Shown: piece by piece, positions 1 through 7,894 of the stretch
Numbering within the stretch: position 1 is the first letter of the stretch
Layout: each line of letters starts with the position of its first letter
Source of the DNA: Chloroflexota bacterium
GTDB taxonomy: Bacteria > Chloroflexota > UBA11872
Length of the DNA: 64,000 nt
Direction of reading: 5' to 3'
Assembly: GCA_022824495.1 (NCBI GenBank)
Contig: JAJDZU010000010.1
Coordinates: forward strand, 1-64,000
Made by a program: the position numbers and the translations under genes
Notes under the pieces: generated by a model
Seen by the model: only the letters and a program-made list of their open reading frames with translations
Databases searched by the model: none
Told to the model about the DNA's origin: nothing

Positions 1-148
1 ACCACGCGCCCCGCCTTGCAGATTCGGGCTCGTGCTCACGGCCCCGGCAACTGTTCGGGCTCTGGGTCAGCGCTAGGGCCGGGACGACCTCGCTCACCGA
101 CGGTCTCAAGGGACCCAGGGGTCAACGGTCTGTCCCGGCCCTACGATC

Positions 149-167
149 GTCTTGGACGGTCCAAGAC
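149..167. promoter_or_regulatory. Perfect 19-bp palindrome upstream of MDR dehydrogenase
   Basis: The site has two 9-base arms (GTCTTGGAC and GTCCAAGAC) around one central G. It lies about 140 bases before the ATG at 310. Size and symmetry fit the operator of a dimeric repressor such as a LacI or TetR family member; no regulator gene is visible next to it. A short cruciform or an attenuator stem are alternatives. The palindrome is seen directly; the operator role is inference. Confidence 0.4.
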
Positions 168-309
168 CCTCGGAACATACAGGCTTGGGAATAGACAAGG
201 GGTCTTCCGCGCAACCACGCCCGGGGTTGTTCAGCAGTCTCCTCTGAGGACGCACTGGCATGATGGCGTTGCCGCGCCGGCGCGGAACGGCGCCAGACGG
301 AGCCCAAAC

Positions 310-1296
310 ATGAAACGCATGGCCAAGCCCGAAGGCCGCGGCAACGTGGTGCTGGAAGACGCCCCCATCCCCGAACCTGGCTACGGCCAGGTCCGCGTCA
401 AGGCCGTCCGCAGCCTCATCAGCCGCGGCTCCGAAATCGGCCGGCGCTACGTCCTGGAAGAAGCCGTCGATCCCCAGATCATGGGCTATTCCATGGCCGG
501 CGTGGTTGATGCCCTGGGCGAGGGCGTGGAGCACCTCGCCGTCGGCGACCGCGTCGGCGCCGTCGCGCCCCACGCGCAATACGTCGTCGGGGCCGCCATC
601 CCCGAACGCCAGGCCAAGCTGCCCGAGATTCTCCCCCTCTCCCCCAACGTCACCTGGGACCAGGCCCCCTACTGGATGCTCAGCGCCTCCGCCGTGCGCT
701 GGACCGACATCGCCCCGTTCCAACCCGGCAACGTCATCGTCGTCCTCGGCCAGGGCCTCGTCGGCAGCCTCATCCTCCAGGTCATGCGCGCCATCGACGC
801 CGGCCGCCTCATTGCCATAGACGCCGCCCCGCTCCGCTGCGAGCTTGCCGCCAAACTCGGCGCCCACCACGTCGTCAACGCCGCTGACGAAGATCCCGTC
901 GCCGCCGTCAGGCGCCTTTCCGAAGGCGTCGGCGCCGACCTGGTCGTCTACGCCGTCGGCGGACCCGCCGGCCCGAGAGCCTTCCGGCAGGGCATGGAAA
1001 TGCTTGCTGAGGGCGGCGCCCTCCACCTCATCGGCAAGTACGAGCAGCAACACCTGCCCCTCAGCTCCGAGATCATCCAGAGCCGCCGCATCGTGGGCGG
1101 CTACTTCGGCGGCCAGTGGCACATCGGCTCCGCCCGCCGCGCCCTCGCCCTCATCGAATCCGGCGCTATCGACCCCCACCGCATGACCACCCACCGCTTC
1201 CCCTACACCCGCGCCCCCCAAGCCTTCCACCTCCTCCACGACCACCCCCACCAAACCCTCGGCGTCCTCCTCCACTGGGACACCGACGACAGCTAG
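310..1296 (+). CDS. Zinc-independent MDR-family dehydrogenase
   Basis: This 328-residue protein is a medium-chain dehydrogenase/reductase, a cytoplasmic NAD(P)-dependent oxidoreductase. The GroES-like part has SLISRGSE (about 35-42), where catalytic-zinc enzymes carry a Cys, so the catalytic zinc is probably absent, as in BchC-like sugar or alcohol dehydrogenases. The Rossmann motif GQGLVG is at 148-153, followed by an acidic stretch at the end of the second strand. The frame is open back to base 16. I chose the ATG at 310 because GGAG precedes it by 7 bases and the family similarity begins there. The substrate is unknown; a sugar or polyol is likely given the nearby Gfo/Idh and isomerase genes. 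Its last 35 codons resemble the relic near 3.7 kb. Confidence 0.8.
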   Translation: MKRMAKPEGRGNVVLEDAPIPEPGYGQVRVKAVRSLISRGSEIGRRYVLEEAVDPQIMGYSMAGVVDALGEGVEHLAVGDRVGAVAPHAQYVVGAAIPERQAKLPEILPLSPNVTWDQAPYWMLSASAVRWTDIAPFQPGNVIVVLGQGLVGSLILQVMRAIDAGRLIAIDAAPLRCELAAKLGAHHVVNAADEDPVAAVRRLSEGVGADLVVYAVGGPAGPRAFRQGMEMLAEGGALHLIGKYEQQHLPLSSEIIQSRRIVGGYFGGQWHIGSARRALALIESGAIDPHRMTTHRFPYTRAPQAFHLLHDHPHQTLGVLLHWDTDDS

Positions 1297-1848
1297 CCGG
1301 CCGTACGTTTCAAGCGGCGGCCCAGCAGGCCAGCCTGAAAGAAAGCGCCGAGCAACGCTTAGACGATGCTTGCGCGCTAGACAGCGTGGATGACCCGCGC
1401 CGCGTGCTCTCCCACGTTCCACAGGCCGCCGTCTCGCAGGTGTCTCTGAGCTGCCTCCGGAGGCTGCTGGGCTGTCTGCTCCACGAAGAGCAAAGACAGA
1501 CTGTCGCCAATGACGGGTGCGGATGGTGCATTTAAGTCCGCAAGTCTTCGCTCACGCAGTTATTCGGGGAGATATGATCAAGCACCGTCGCTTGCCGGTG
1601 CTTGGGCTGGACCCGAAACCTCAAAGGGGACGGCATGAGCCAACGACGAATCGTATGCCCCGCCTGCCTCGCCCTCGACAGGCAGAATCCGGATGTGAAC
1701 TAGGCAGGTGAACAAGAAAGGACTGACATCTGAGAAAACCCAACATCGTGCTCCTAACGTGCGCGGCTGAAGTGCCCACGGCCGCCGTGGTGAACATCGG
1801 CGTCTTGAACAACCAGATCGCTAACATGCCGATTGATGGGCCGGACTG
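1297..1848. other. Intergenic region, no convincing gene
   Basis: About 550 bases without a persuasive coding frame. Two short possibilities exist. One is a 22-codon frame from ATG 1635 behind AAAGGGGA, with a CPAC motif. The other is a short frame whose TGA (1847-1849) shares a base with the ATG of the next gene. Neither can be assigned. Confidence 0.4.
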
Positions 1849-1849
1849 A
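1748..1849 (+). CDS. Possible 33-residue peptide overlapping the next start
   Basis: A frame reading IVLLTCAAEVPTAAVVNIGV in its first part runs from GTG 1748 to TGA 1847-1849. The TGA overlaps the ATG at 1849 by one base (TGATG), a typical translational-coupling layout. The frame is open only back to a TGA at 1724-1726 and has no good ribosome binding site at the GTG. It may be a leader peptide, the tail of a decayed gene, or chance. No family is recognised. Confidence 0.2.
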   Translation: MLLTCAAEVPTAAVVNIGVLNNQIANMPIDGPD

Positions 1850-2301
1850 TGCGCAAAGGCATCCTGCTGGGCATCGGGGCATGGTTCTTCATCGTGTCAG
1901 CCGTCATAATCGCGCTGGCGGCTTGGGCGCTCGGCTTAAGCTCGATCACTCGCTACAGCGCGTTGCCGGACGACGAAGAAATAAACGAGAACATTGTCGT
2001 CGTTGAGGACTCCATTGAATGGAAGCTGATATCGCAATCCGACGACTATGGGAATCAAGCGCGCGTTTCTTTCAAGTTCACGTTACGCAATCCGACCAGC
2101 GAGGATATCGAGGTTCGCGTGTTTGACCTGCGCATTTGGTTCTTTGATTCCGAAGGCTTTGCTCTTGCTCGCTACAACTACGCTGACGAGTTCACCGTGC
2201 CGGCCAACGGCCAATACACGTACTCGGCGCCGCATGGCCTGCGGGGCGGCCTCGGCGAGCAAGTGGCCTACATCGAAGTCCTGGGAGTGCGATCGAAATG
2301 A
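1849..2301 (+). CDS. Membrane-anchored FxLYD-like beta-sandwich protein
   Basis: A 150-residue protein with one N-terminal hydrophobic segment (about 5-30) and an exported domain. The exported part reads as a small beta-sandwich: FKFTLRNPTSEDIEVRVF, then FFDSEGFALARY, then FTVPANGQYTYS. This is the pattern of FxLYD/LEA14-like domains (backbone strand, 'modified by d..G', 'v.ag.s..f'). Such domains bind or stabilise extracellular partners and have no catalytic site. The Lys at position 3 with no Cys in the segment suggests an uncleaved anchor and not a lipoprotein. Role unknown. The start overlaps the stop of a short upstream frame. Confidence 0.55.
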   Translation: MRKGILLGIGAWFFIVSAVIIALAAWALGLSSITRYSALPDDEEINENIVVVEDSIEWKLISQSDDYGNQARVSFKFTLRNPTSEDIEVRVFDLRIWFFDSEGFALARYNYADEFTVPANGQYTYSAPHGLRGGLGEQVAYIEVLGVRSK

Positions 2302-2585
2302 AAGTTCGGAAGGCCATCGTTTGAGTTACCTGGGCCAATCCGGGCTAATCTCACTTCAGGACCTGTCCTTTGGTGTCAGATGAGCCCTCACGATTGGCCG
2401 CCGCCAAAACCTGACGACATGCCATCCGATGAGTACGTCGAATCGTGATTCGGAGGCGGGCTGTGCGGATGATCGCCACCCCGGTCACCGCGAGAATCCT
2501 GATGATGAGAATCTCAATCGATCCAAGCTGCAAGATCTACCTCCTGGCTGATACACGCCTGAGCTCTGGCCCTCTTCCGTCCGAG

Positions 2586-2753
2586 CTAGGCCGGCCACCT
2601 CGCAGTCCGCGCGCCGCAGCTGGTACATCGCCACTGACCGTCGCCGCCATGCACCACACTCGCCTCGGCGAAGCGCGGGCAGCGCATCCGCTGCCCCGCC
2701 GTGAAGGCGAGAAAGATCAGGTTCCAGTGCTTCCCCAGCACGCGGCGGATCAT
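2586..2753 (-). CDS. 55-residue zinc-ribbon-like protein
   Basis: Too short to be found easily, but well supported by context. Its ATG (2751-2753) overlaps the TGA of the upstream membrane-peptide gene by four bases (ATGA), so the two are probably translationally coupled. The product has a basic start (MIRRVLGKHW), MRCPRF at 23-28, and WRCTSCGAR at 41-49. The C-terminal CxxC plus an earlier lone Cys resembles a zinc ribbon whose first knuckle (CPRC) has become CPRF. If so, metal binding may be impaired. Function unknown. Confidence 0.5.
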   Translation of the reverse strand: MIRRVLGKHWNLIFLAFTAGQRMRCPRFAEASVVHGGDGQWRCTSCGARTARWPA

Positions 2754-2899
2754 GGCAGCGTCGGAATGAACTGGAAGCAGTAGGCGACGGCTGACCCGAT
2801 GATGTAAGGGCTGATTGCCACGACGGTTAACGGAACTGTTACCACGACGCCGATCACCATGCCCGTCAGGATCAGCGCCAGCCGGTGTCTCGTTCTCAT
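2750..2899 (-). CDS. 49-residue single-span membrane peptide
   Basis: The start is ATG 2897-2899, preceded by GGGAGG with 7-8 bases of spacing, which is a strong ribosome binding site. The product begins MRTRHRL and is followed by one long hydrophobic stretch, so it is a single-pass inner-membrane peptide with a basic cytoplasmic end. It sits 52 bases after the interrupted secreted gene and is coupled by ATGA overlap to the zinc-ribbon-like gene, so the three form one small operon on the minus strand. No family recognised. The longer frame reaching back to 3103 is a shadow of the upstream gene. Confidence 0.55.
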   Translation of the reverse strand: MRTRHRLALILTGMVIGVVVTVPLTVVAISPYIIGSAVAYCFQFIPTLP

Positions 2900-2951
2900 C
2901 GGCGTCCCTCCCGCGCGGGGTGAGGTGACATGCACCACCCCGCGCGCCAGA

Positions 2952-3533
2952 TTACGACTTGGGCGTGTAGTCGCCATCGCCGTACTGCGTCTTGTTGATC
3001 GTAATGGTCTCAACAGGGTTGCAATTCGGCGTGTACGGCGGCTCGTAGTTCGGTCGGCAGACTTGGTATTTGCCCCACGCCTTGTCTTTGTGCTTCGTGT
3101 CACCTAGCCCGCCGCTCACCCACTTGTCGTCCGAGCCTCGGTTTTTGATGAATGTACCGGGGCCTGGGGAAACACCAGTCTCCCAAGTGTGATCGAACTC
3201 AGGCTCACCTCGGGCGATGTACGTGCCGTCGTAGCACCACTCTGTCCAGGAAACCAGCTTGTACATGATGAAGGGTCCGGTGGTGCGCTTGCGCGTGACG
3301 GTCGTCCGCTTGCACTTGATGGTGGACGACGCCTGCACGTCGGAGTTGGTGAACCCCGGCTCAACGGCACTTTGGACGACGGTCGATTCGCCCGGGATAT
3401 CAACGGTCTCGATCGTCGTGACAGGGGGTTTTTCGGCTACCGGACCTTACGCATACACGCTCCCAATCAACAGGGACGCGCCGACCGCTGTGACTAGCAG
3501 GGCGAACACAATTCGGAGCATCGACTGCCACAT
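2952..3533 (-). pseudogene. Secreted hypothetical protein interrupted by in-frame TAA
   Basis: From ATG 3531-3533 the minus strand encodes a clean signal peptide (MWQSMLRIVFALLVTAVGAS then LLIGSVYA). The start has AAGGGGA about 6 bases ahead. Straight after the AxA-type end of the signal, at 3447-3449, comes an in-frame TAA. The same frame then stays open for 164 codons to the stop at 2952. The downstream part starts GPVAEKPPVTTIETVD and contains WTEWCYDG and CRPNYEPPYTPNC. It looks like a small secreted domain with paired Cys. I read it as one gene broken by a nonsense change (or a sequencing error); readthrough cannot be excluded. A start at GTG 3338 would give a signal-less product and is less likely. 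Confidence 0.6.
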
Positions 3534-3664
3534 GGCAATCCCCTTCGGCTCTGCCCGCCAGGAGAATCGCCGTTGATCCTGACTCCAGCGAGCCATGAAC
3601 CATGAGAATCGTATATGAAATACTTGACGTATAACAACTCACAAATGCGGCTCTGTTCATTCAA

Positions 3665-3815
3665 CTCCGTGCATCGCCTCCCGGCCCCCATCAGCTCCGC
3701 CGCCGCTAACCGCAGCCTCCCGACCACCCAACGCATCACCTCCACCCGCGCCCCCGGTGCCTTCCACCCCCTCCAAACCCTCAGCGCCCTCCTCCACTGG
3801 GACACCGACGAAACT
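3665..3815 (+). pseudogene. 3' relic of an MDR dehydrogenase
   Basis: In the plus frame this stretch encodes a run ending in LLHWDTDE. It closely follows the last ~40 residues of the dehydrogenase at 310-1296: TTQRITSTRAPGAFHPL against TTHRFPYTRAPQAFHLL, and LSALLHWDTDET against LGVLLHWDTDDS. No start, Rossmann fold or N-terminal part is present. It is a truncated copy, either of a paralogue or left by a duplication and deletion event that brought in the small-gene cluster between the two copies. Confidence 0.55.
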
Positions 3816-4161
3816 TGGCTGCCGCACACCTCACGCAGCAGCGCGGACACCCTTCGTCTCTCGACGCCGTGACCCGTCAACCCCTCGGCGCTTCCGCCGG
3901 TCCCCGGCGAACCGGCGCCATCCGCGCCCAGGATCTTCATTGCTCTTCGTTCTCGGAGAGAGTACACTGTCCGCAGACGTTTACACAACCGTTCCCGGAG
4001 AACCCCTCGTGCCCACCCCGCCAGCCCGAATCCCAAGCCCCCGCCCAGGCCATCCCAGCACGCCTCGGATCGGGCGAATTCGGGCCCCGCGCCGCCTCAA
4101 GAGTTTTTTGGAAAAAACTCTTATGTGCGCACGAGGGCACATTTCCGGCCGCCGTTCGGCC
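3816..4161. other. Intergenic region with inverted repeats
   Basis: About 350 bases between the dehydrogenase relic and the end of hyuB. I see no credible gene; long open frames here are GC-driven shadows. The right part holds the AT-rich inverted repeat at 4099-4122 and a second repeat at 4123-4142. Confidence 0.4.
4099..4142. terminator. Two adjacent inverted repeats after hyuB
   Basis: The first is a perfect 11-base inverted repeat, AAGAGTTTTTT then AAAAAACTCTT, separated by GG (4099-4122). Immediately beside it, ATGTGC (4123-4128) pairs with GCACAT (4137-4142). They lie 20-60 bases downstream of the minus-strand hyuB stop. In the minus direction the small GC-containing hairpin is followed by the AT-rich one with its T-run, which is compatible with a transcription terminator. 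The A/T-rich perfect stem is unusual in such GC-rich surroundings. Confidence 0.4.
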
Positions 4162-5799
4162 TCAGCCCGTAACCTTCCCCGCCCTTCGATCCCGCTCCCG
4201 CGCCGCCGCCTCCCGCCGCTCCGGCGCACCCCAGCCACCACCCCCCGCCGTCCGGTGCTCGAACACGTCCCCCCGCCGCAGCGCCGTCGTCCCCTTCCCC
4301 GCCAGCTCCATCCGCTCCCCGTCCCGCACCAGCACGCTGCTCGACGTGGCCCCCGGGTCTCCCCCCTGCAACCCATACGGCCCCCGCGTCCGGCGGTCCG
4401 AGCGCAGGTTCAGCGTCGTCTGCTCCGCCAGCATCCGGTAATGACGCTCCACCGCCAGCCCCCCGCGGAACTCCCCGTCGCCCCCGCTGTCCGGCACGAA
4501 CTCGTACCGGTCGATCGCGATCGGATGCTCCGCCTCGATCACCTCCGCCGGGTTATTCGCAAAGTTCACCACCACGCTCGACACCCCGTCCGGCCCGTCC
4601 GCGAACGGCCGCCCGCCCCACGACCCGAACAGGAACTCCAGCATCACGAACGGCTCGCCCTCAGCGTCGTACCCCGCCAGGCTCACCCCCGTGTCGCCCC
4701 CCGCCTCCGCCGCCGGCACCCGCTCCGGCACCGCCTGCGCCAGCGCCCCCAGCACCGCGTTGGCAATCCGGAATCCCGTCAGCCCCCGCGCCGCCACCGG
4801 CGCCGGAGGACGCGGATTCACGATCGTCCCCTCCGGCGCCGTCACCTCGATCGGCCGGAAGTGCCCTTCGTTGTTCGGAATATCCGTCGGCATCACGCAC
4901 CGCACGCAGGCATACGCCGCCGACTTGGTGAACGGCATCGGGCAGTTGATCGACCCTCGCACCTGTTTGCCCGACCCCGTGAAGTCGACCGTGATTCTGT
5001 CCCCCTCGACGTGCAGCGTGACCTGGATCGGAATCGGCTCGGGATCGATCCCGTCGTCGTCCAGGTAGTCGGTGAACCCATAGACCCCAGCCGGAATCTC
5101 CCGGATCGCCAGCCGCGCCCGCTCGGCGGCGTAGTCCAGCACCGCCGCGCCCAAGTCGGACAGCCGTCGAGGCCCGTGCTCCTCGGCCAGCGCCAGCAGT
5201 CCGCGCTCTCCCACGTGCCCCGCCGCCAGTTGCGCCCGCAGGTCGCCCAGCACCTGATTGGGCACCCGCACGTTCCGCTCCAGCAGCCGCCACACGTGCT
5301 CCACCGGCTGCCCCGCCGCCATCAGCCGCACCGGCGGCAGGCAGATGCCTTCCTGGAACAGTTCCGTCGCGTCGCACCCGTTGCCGCCCGCCGTCTTCCC
5401 GCCAACGTCCGCGTGATGCGCAATCGTCACCACGTGCCCAATCACCCGCCCGTTGCGAAACACCGGCTGCGCCGTGTAGATGTCCGGCAGATGCGTGCCG
5501 CCGGCGTATGGGTCATTGAGCGCGTACACGTCCCCCGGCCGCATCTCGCCGCCGAACCGCGCCAGGAACGCCCGCATCGCGTCCGGCACCGATCCCAGGT
5601 GCAACGGCAGCGTCAGCCCCTGTGCAATCAGCCGCCCCTCCGGGTCGCACAGCGCCGCCGAGAGGTCCATCGAATTCTTCAGGTGCGTCGACCGCGCCGT
5701 CCGCACCATCGCCACCGCCATCTCGTCCACCAGCGCCGCCACCGCATGCCGAAACAGCTCCCGCTGCACCGGATCTACCGCGCGTCGCCTGGAGCTCAT
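4162..5799 (-). CDS. hyuB: Hydantoinase/oxoprolinase B-type subunit
   Basis: A 545-residue HyuB-family protein, the usual full length. With HyuA it forms ATP-dependent N-methylhydantoinase, oxoprolinase or acetone-carboxylase-like enzymes that act on cyclic amides or related small molecules in the cytoplasm. The N-terminal region (MDLSAALCDPEGRLIAQG, about 44-61) and NDPYAGGTHLPDI (about 94-106) are the characteristic signatures. The G-rich end (TAGGGGWGAPERR) is also typical. Its ATG overlaps the hyuA stop by four bases (ATGA), so translation is coupled. The exact substrate cannot be read from sequence. Confidence 0.9.
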   Translation of the reverse strand: MSSRRRAVDPVQRELFRHAVAALVDEMAVAMVRTARSTHLKNSMDLSAALCDPEGRLIAQGLTLPLHLGSVPDAMRAFLARFGGEMRPGDVYALNDPYAGGTHLPDIYTAQPVFRNGRVIGHVVTIAHHADVGGKTAGGNGCDATELFQEGICLPPVRLMAAGQPVEHVWRLLERNVRVPNQVLGDLRAQLAAGHVGERGLLALAEEHGPRRLSDLGAAVLDYAAERARLAIREIPAGVYGFTDYLDDDGIDPEPIPIQVTLHVEGDRITVDFTGSGKQVRGSINCPMPFTKSAAYACVRCVMPTDIPNNEGHFRPIEVTAPEGTIVNPRPPAPVAARGLTGFRIANAVLGALAQAVPERVPAAEAGGDTGVSLAGYDAEGEPFVMLEFLFGSWGGRPFADGPDGVSSVVVNFANNPAEVIEAEHPIAIDRYEFVPDSGGDGEFRGGLAVERHYRMLAEQTTLNLRSDRRTRGPYGLQGGDPGATSSSVLVRDGERMELAGKGTTALRRGDVFEHRTAGGGGWGAPERREAAARERDRRAGKVTG

Positions 5800-7883
5800 C
5801 GGCTCGTCTCCAGCAGCAGAGCCCCATCCACCTCGCGCGCGCAGCGCCAGCCCGGTGGAACCACGGTGGTGGCGTCATAGTCCTCCACGATCAGCGGACC
5901 CGATTCCGGCCTGCGCCCCAGGTCCCCGCGACGCACCACCGGCACGCTCCGCCACCGCCCATCGAACCAGGCCCGTCGCTCAGTCCGCTTCTCGCTCGCC
6001 GCCTGCGTCTCGCGCAACGTAATCGGATCATTCGCTCGCACCGCGCTCACCCGCAGCACCGCAGCGATAACCGGACTGGTCGGATCGCGATGCCCATACG
6101 TGGCTTCGTGCAAGGCCTCGAACCGGTCTCGAATCGTGTCAAGCGTCCGCTTCGTCACCCGCCCTCCCGGAATCCCCGCCGGAATCTCGAACGACTGCCC
6201 CCGATACCGGCACTCGGCCACCGACTCGATTTCAAGCTCAGCCGCCCGATATCCGCCCGCCGCCGCCAACTCCACGCAGCGCTCACGCAGCGACCCCAAC
6301 GCATCGCCCAGCCGGCCGGCTGCATCGGGAGCACCCAGGTCGATCAGCGGCGAATGCGTGGCCATCCACCTCAAGTCGGCGCCCAGCAACCCGGTAGCGC
6401 TGAACACCCCGGGACCCGCGGGCGCCAGCACCCGCCGAATTCCCAGCAGGTCGGCCACCGCCGCGGCCATGCCCGGCCCGCCGCCCCCAAAGGCCACCAG
6501 CGTGAAGGCGGCCGGGTCCACGCCGCGCTCGCTCGTAACCGCCCGCAAGGCACGCGCCAGCTCAGCCGCCGCTACCTGCCGTGCGGCATCCGCCGCCCGC
6601 GCAACGTCGGTCGCCAGCGGAGCGGCCAGGTGTTCCGCTACCGCCCGCTCGGCGCGCGCCGAGTCGATTGCCATGTCCCCGCCAAGCAGGCCGGTTGGAC
6701 TGACGTGACCCAACACCACGTTCACGTCCGTCAGCGTCGCCTCCCGCCCGCCGCGCCCGTAACAGGCCGGCCCTGGATCCGCGCCCGCGCTATCCGGTCC
6801 TACCGACAGACCACCCGCCTGGTCTACCCGCGCGATGCTGCCCCCGCCGGCCCCAATCTCGGCCAGGTCGATCGTCGGCGTCCGCAGCAGGTAGCCCGAG
6901 CCGCGGGTCAGGCGCGTCCCAGAACTGATGCCGCCGCCCAGTTCAAGCTCCGGCGCGATCGCCGGCGCGCCGTCCATCACCACCGCCGCCTTAGCGGTCG
7001 TACCGCCCATGTCGAACGCCAAAACGCGGTCCAGCCCGCGCGCCCGCGCCAGCTGGGCGGCCGCCAGCACCCCGGCCGTCGGGCCCGACTCCAGGCAGAA
7101 CGCCGGCAGCTGCGCCGCCTCCGCCGCCGGCATCACGCCGCCGCTGGACTGCAGCATCAGGATCGGCGCCGTCGAACCGGCATCGTGCAACGCCTCGGCC
7201 AGCCGTCCCAGGTAGTCCCCCATCACCGGTCGCAGGTACGCGTTGATGACCGTCGTGCTCGTACGGTCGTACTCGCGAATCAGCGGAAGCACTGCCGAGC
7301 TGCGGGAAACCGCTGCGCCCGGCAGCCGCTCCCGCACCAGTCGCTCGACCTCAATCTCGTGCTCGCCGTTGACGTACGAGTTCAGCAGACAGATCGCCAC
7401 GGCCTCGACATCGGCCTGCTCCAGCACGTCCAACGCCCCGGCCACGCTCACTTCGTCCAGCGGCTTGACCACCGACCCATCGGCTGCCATTCGCTCGTTC
7501 ACGCCCAATCGCAACCGGCGCTCCACCAACGGCTCCGGCCGCGACCAGCTCAGGTCATACAGCCGCGGATAGCGCAGCCGCCCGATCTCCAGCACATCGC
7601 GGAAGCCCTCGGTTGTAATAAGTCCGGTACGCGGCCCACGACGTTCCAGGATGGCGTTGGTCGCCACCGTGCTGGCGTGCAGCAAGCTGGCCAGCGGTTT
7701 CAGCGAGCCGCCGCAACAAGCTGCCAGTCCCGCCAGCACTCCGGCATCGAAGTTCGGCGGCGTGGACAGCGTCTTATGCCGCGTAGCCGCGCCTTCCTCG
7801 TCCACCGCGACCAGATCGGTAAATGTCCCGCCAACGTCCGCCGCCACGCGCAGGCCGCCGGTGCTCGGACTATCGGCCCTCAA
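5796..7883 (-). CDS. hyuA: Hydantoinase/oxoprolinase A-type subunit
   Basis: A 695-residue HyuA-family ATPase-like subunit. DVGGTFTDLV near residue 16 is the N-terminal phosphate-binding loop of the acetate/sugar-kinase fold. FDMGGTTAKAAVV and the later FGGGGPGMAAA complete the nucleotide site. The partner is HyuB immediately downstream (4-base overlap). The best start is TTG 7881-7883, 11 bases after the stop of the AMDase-like gene; no ATG or GTG lies between there and the P-loop in a good position. The three genes clearly form one operon. Confidence 0.88.
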   Translation of the reverse strand: MRADSPSTGGLRVAADVGGTFTDLVAVDEEGAATRHKTLSTPPNFDAGVLAGLAACCGGSLKPLASLLHASTVATNAILERRGPRTGLITTEGFRDVLEIGRLRYPRLYDLSWSRPEPLVERRLRLGVNERMAADGSVVKPLDEVSVAGALDVLEQADVEAVAICLLNSYVNGEHEIEVERLVRERLPGAAVSRSSAVLPLIREYDRTSTTVINAYLRPVMGDYLGRLAEALHDAGSTAPILMLQSSGGVMPAAEAAQLPAFCLESGPTAGVLAAAQLARARGLDRVLAFDMGGTTAKAAVVMDGAPAIAPELELGGGISSGTRLTRGSGYLLRTPTIDLAEIGAGGGSIARVDQAGGLSVGPDSAGADPGPACYGRGGREATLTDVNVVLGHVSPTGLLGGDMAIDSARAERAVAEHLAAPLATDVARAADAARQVAAAELARALRAVTSERGVDPAAFTLVAFGGGGPGMAAAVADLLGIRRVLAPAGPGVFSATGLLGADLRWMATHSPLIDLGAPDAAGRLGDALGSLRERCVELAAAGGYRAAELEIESVAECRYRGQSFEIPAGIPGGRVTKRTLDTIRDRFEALHEATYGHRDPTSPVIAAVLRVSAVRANDPITLRETQAASEKRTERRAWFDGRWRSVPVVRRGDLGRRPESGPLIVEDYDATTVVPPGWRCAREVDGALLLETSR

Positions 7884-7894
7884 GCTGCGGTCCG

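Noticed and set aside
16..309. Long N-terminal extension of the first dehydrogenase
   Set aside because: The frame is open but contains the palindrome, low-complexity residues and no family similarity; GGAG precedes the ATG at 310.
106..1422. 438-codon minus-strand frame opposite the first dehydrogenase
   Set aside because: It is a shadow of the plus-strand gene with Gly/Ala/Val-biased composition and no motifs.
3494..4036. 180-codon minus-strand frame near the dehydrogenase relic
   Set aside because: Arg/Gly-rich antisense of the relic and of the secreted gene's 5' end; no domain.
3757..5880. 707-codon plus-strand frame opposite hyuB
   Set aside because: Arg/Pro/His-rich antisense translation of a clear hyuB gene.
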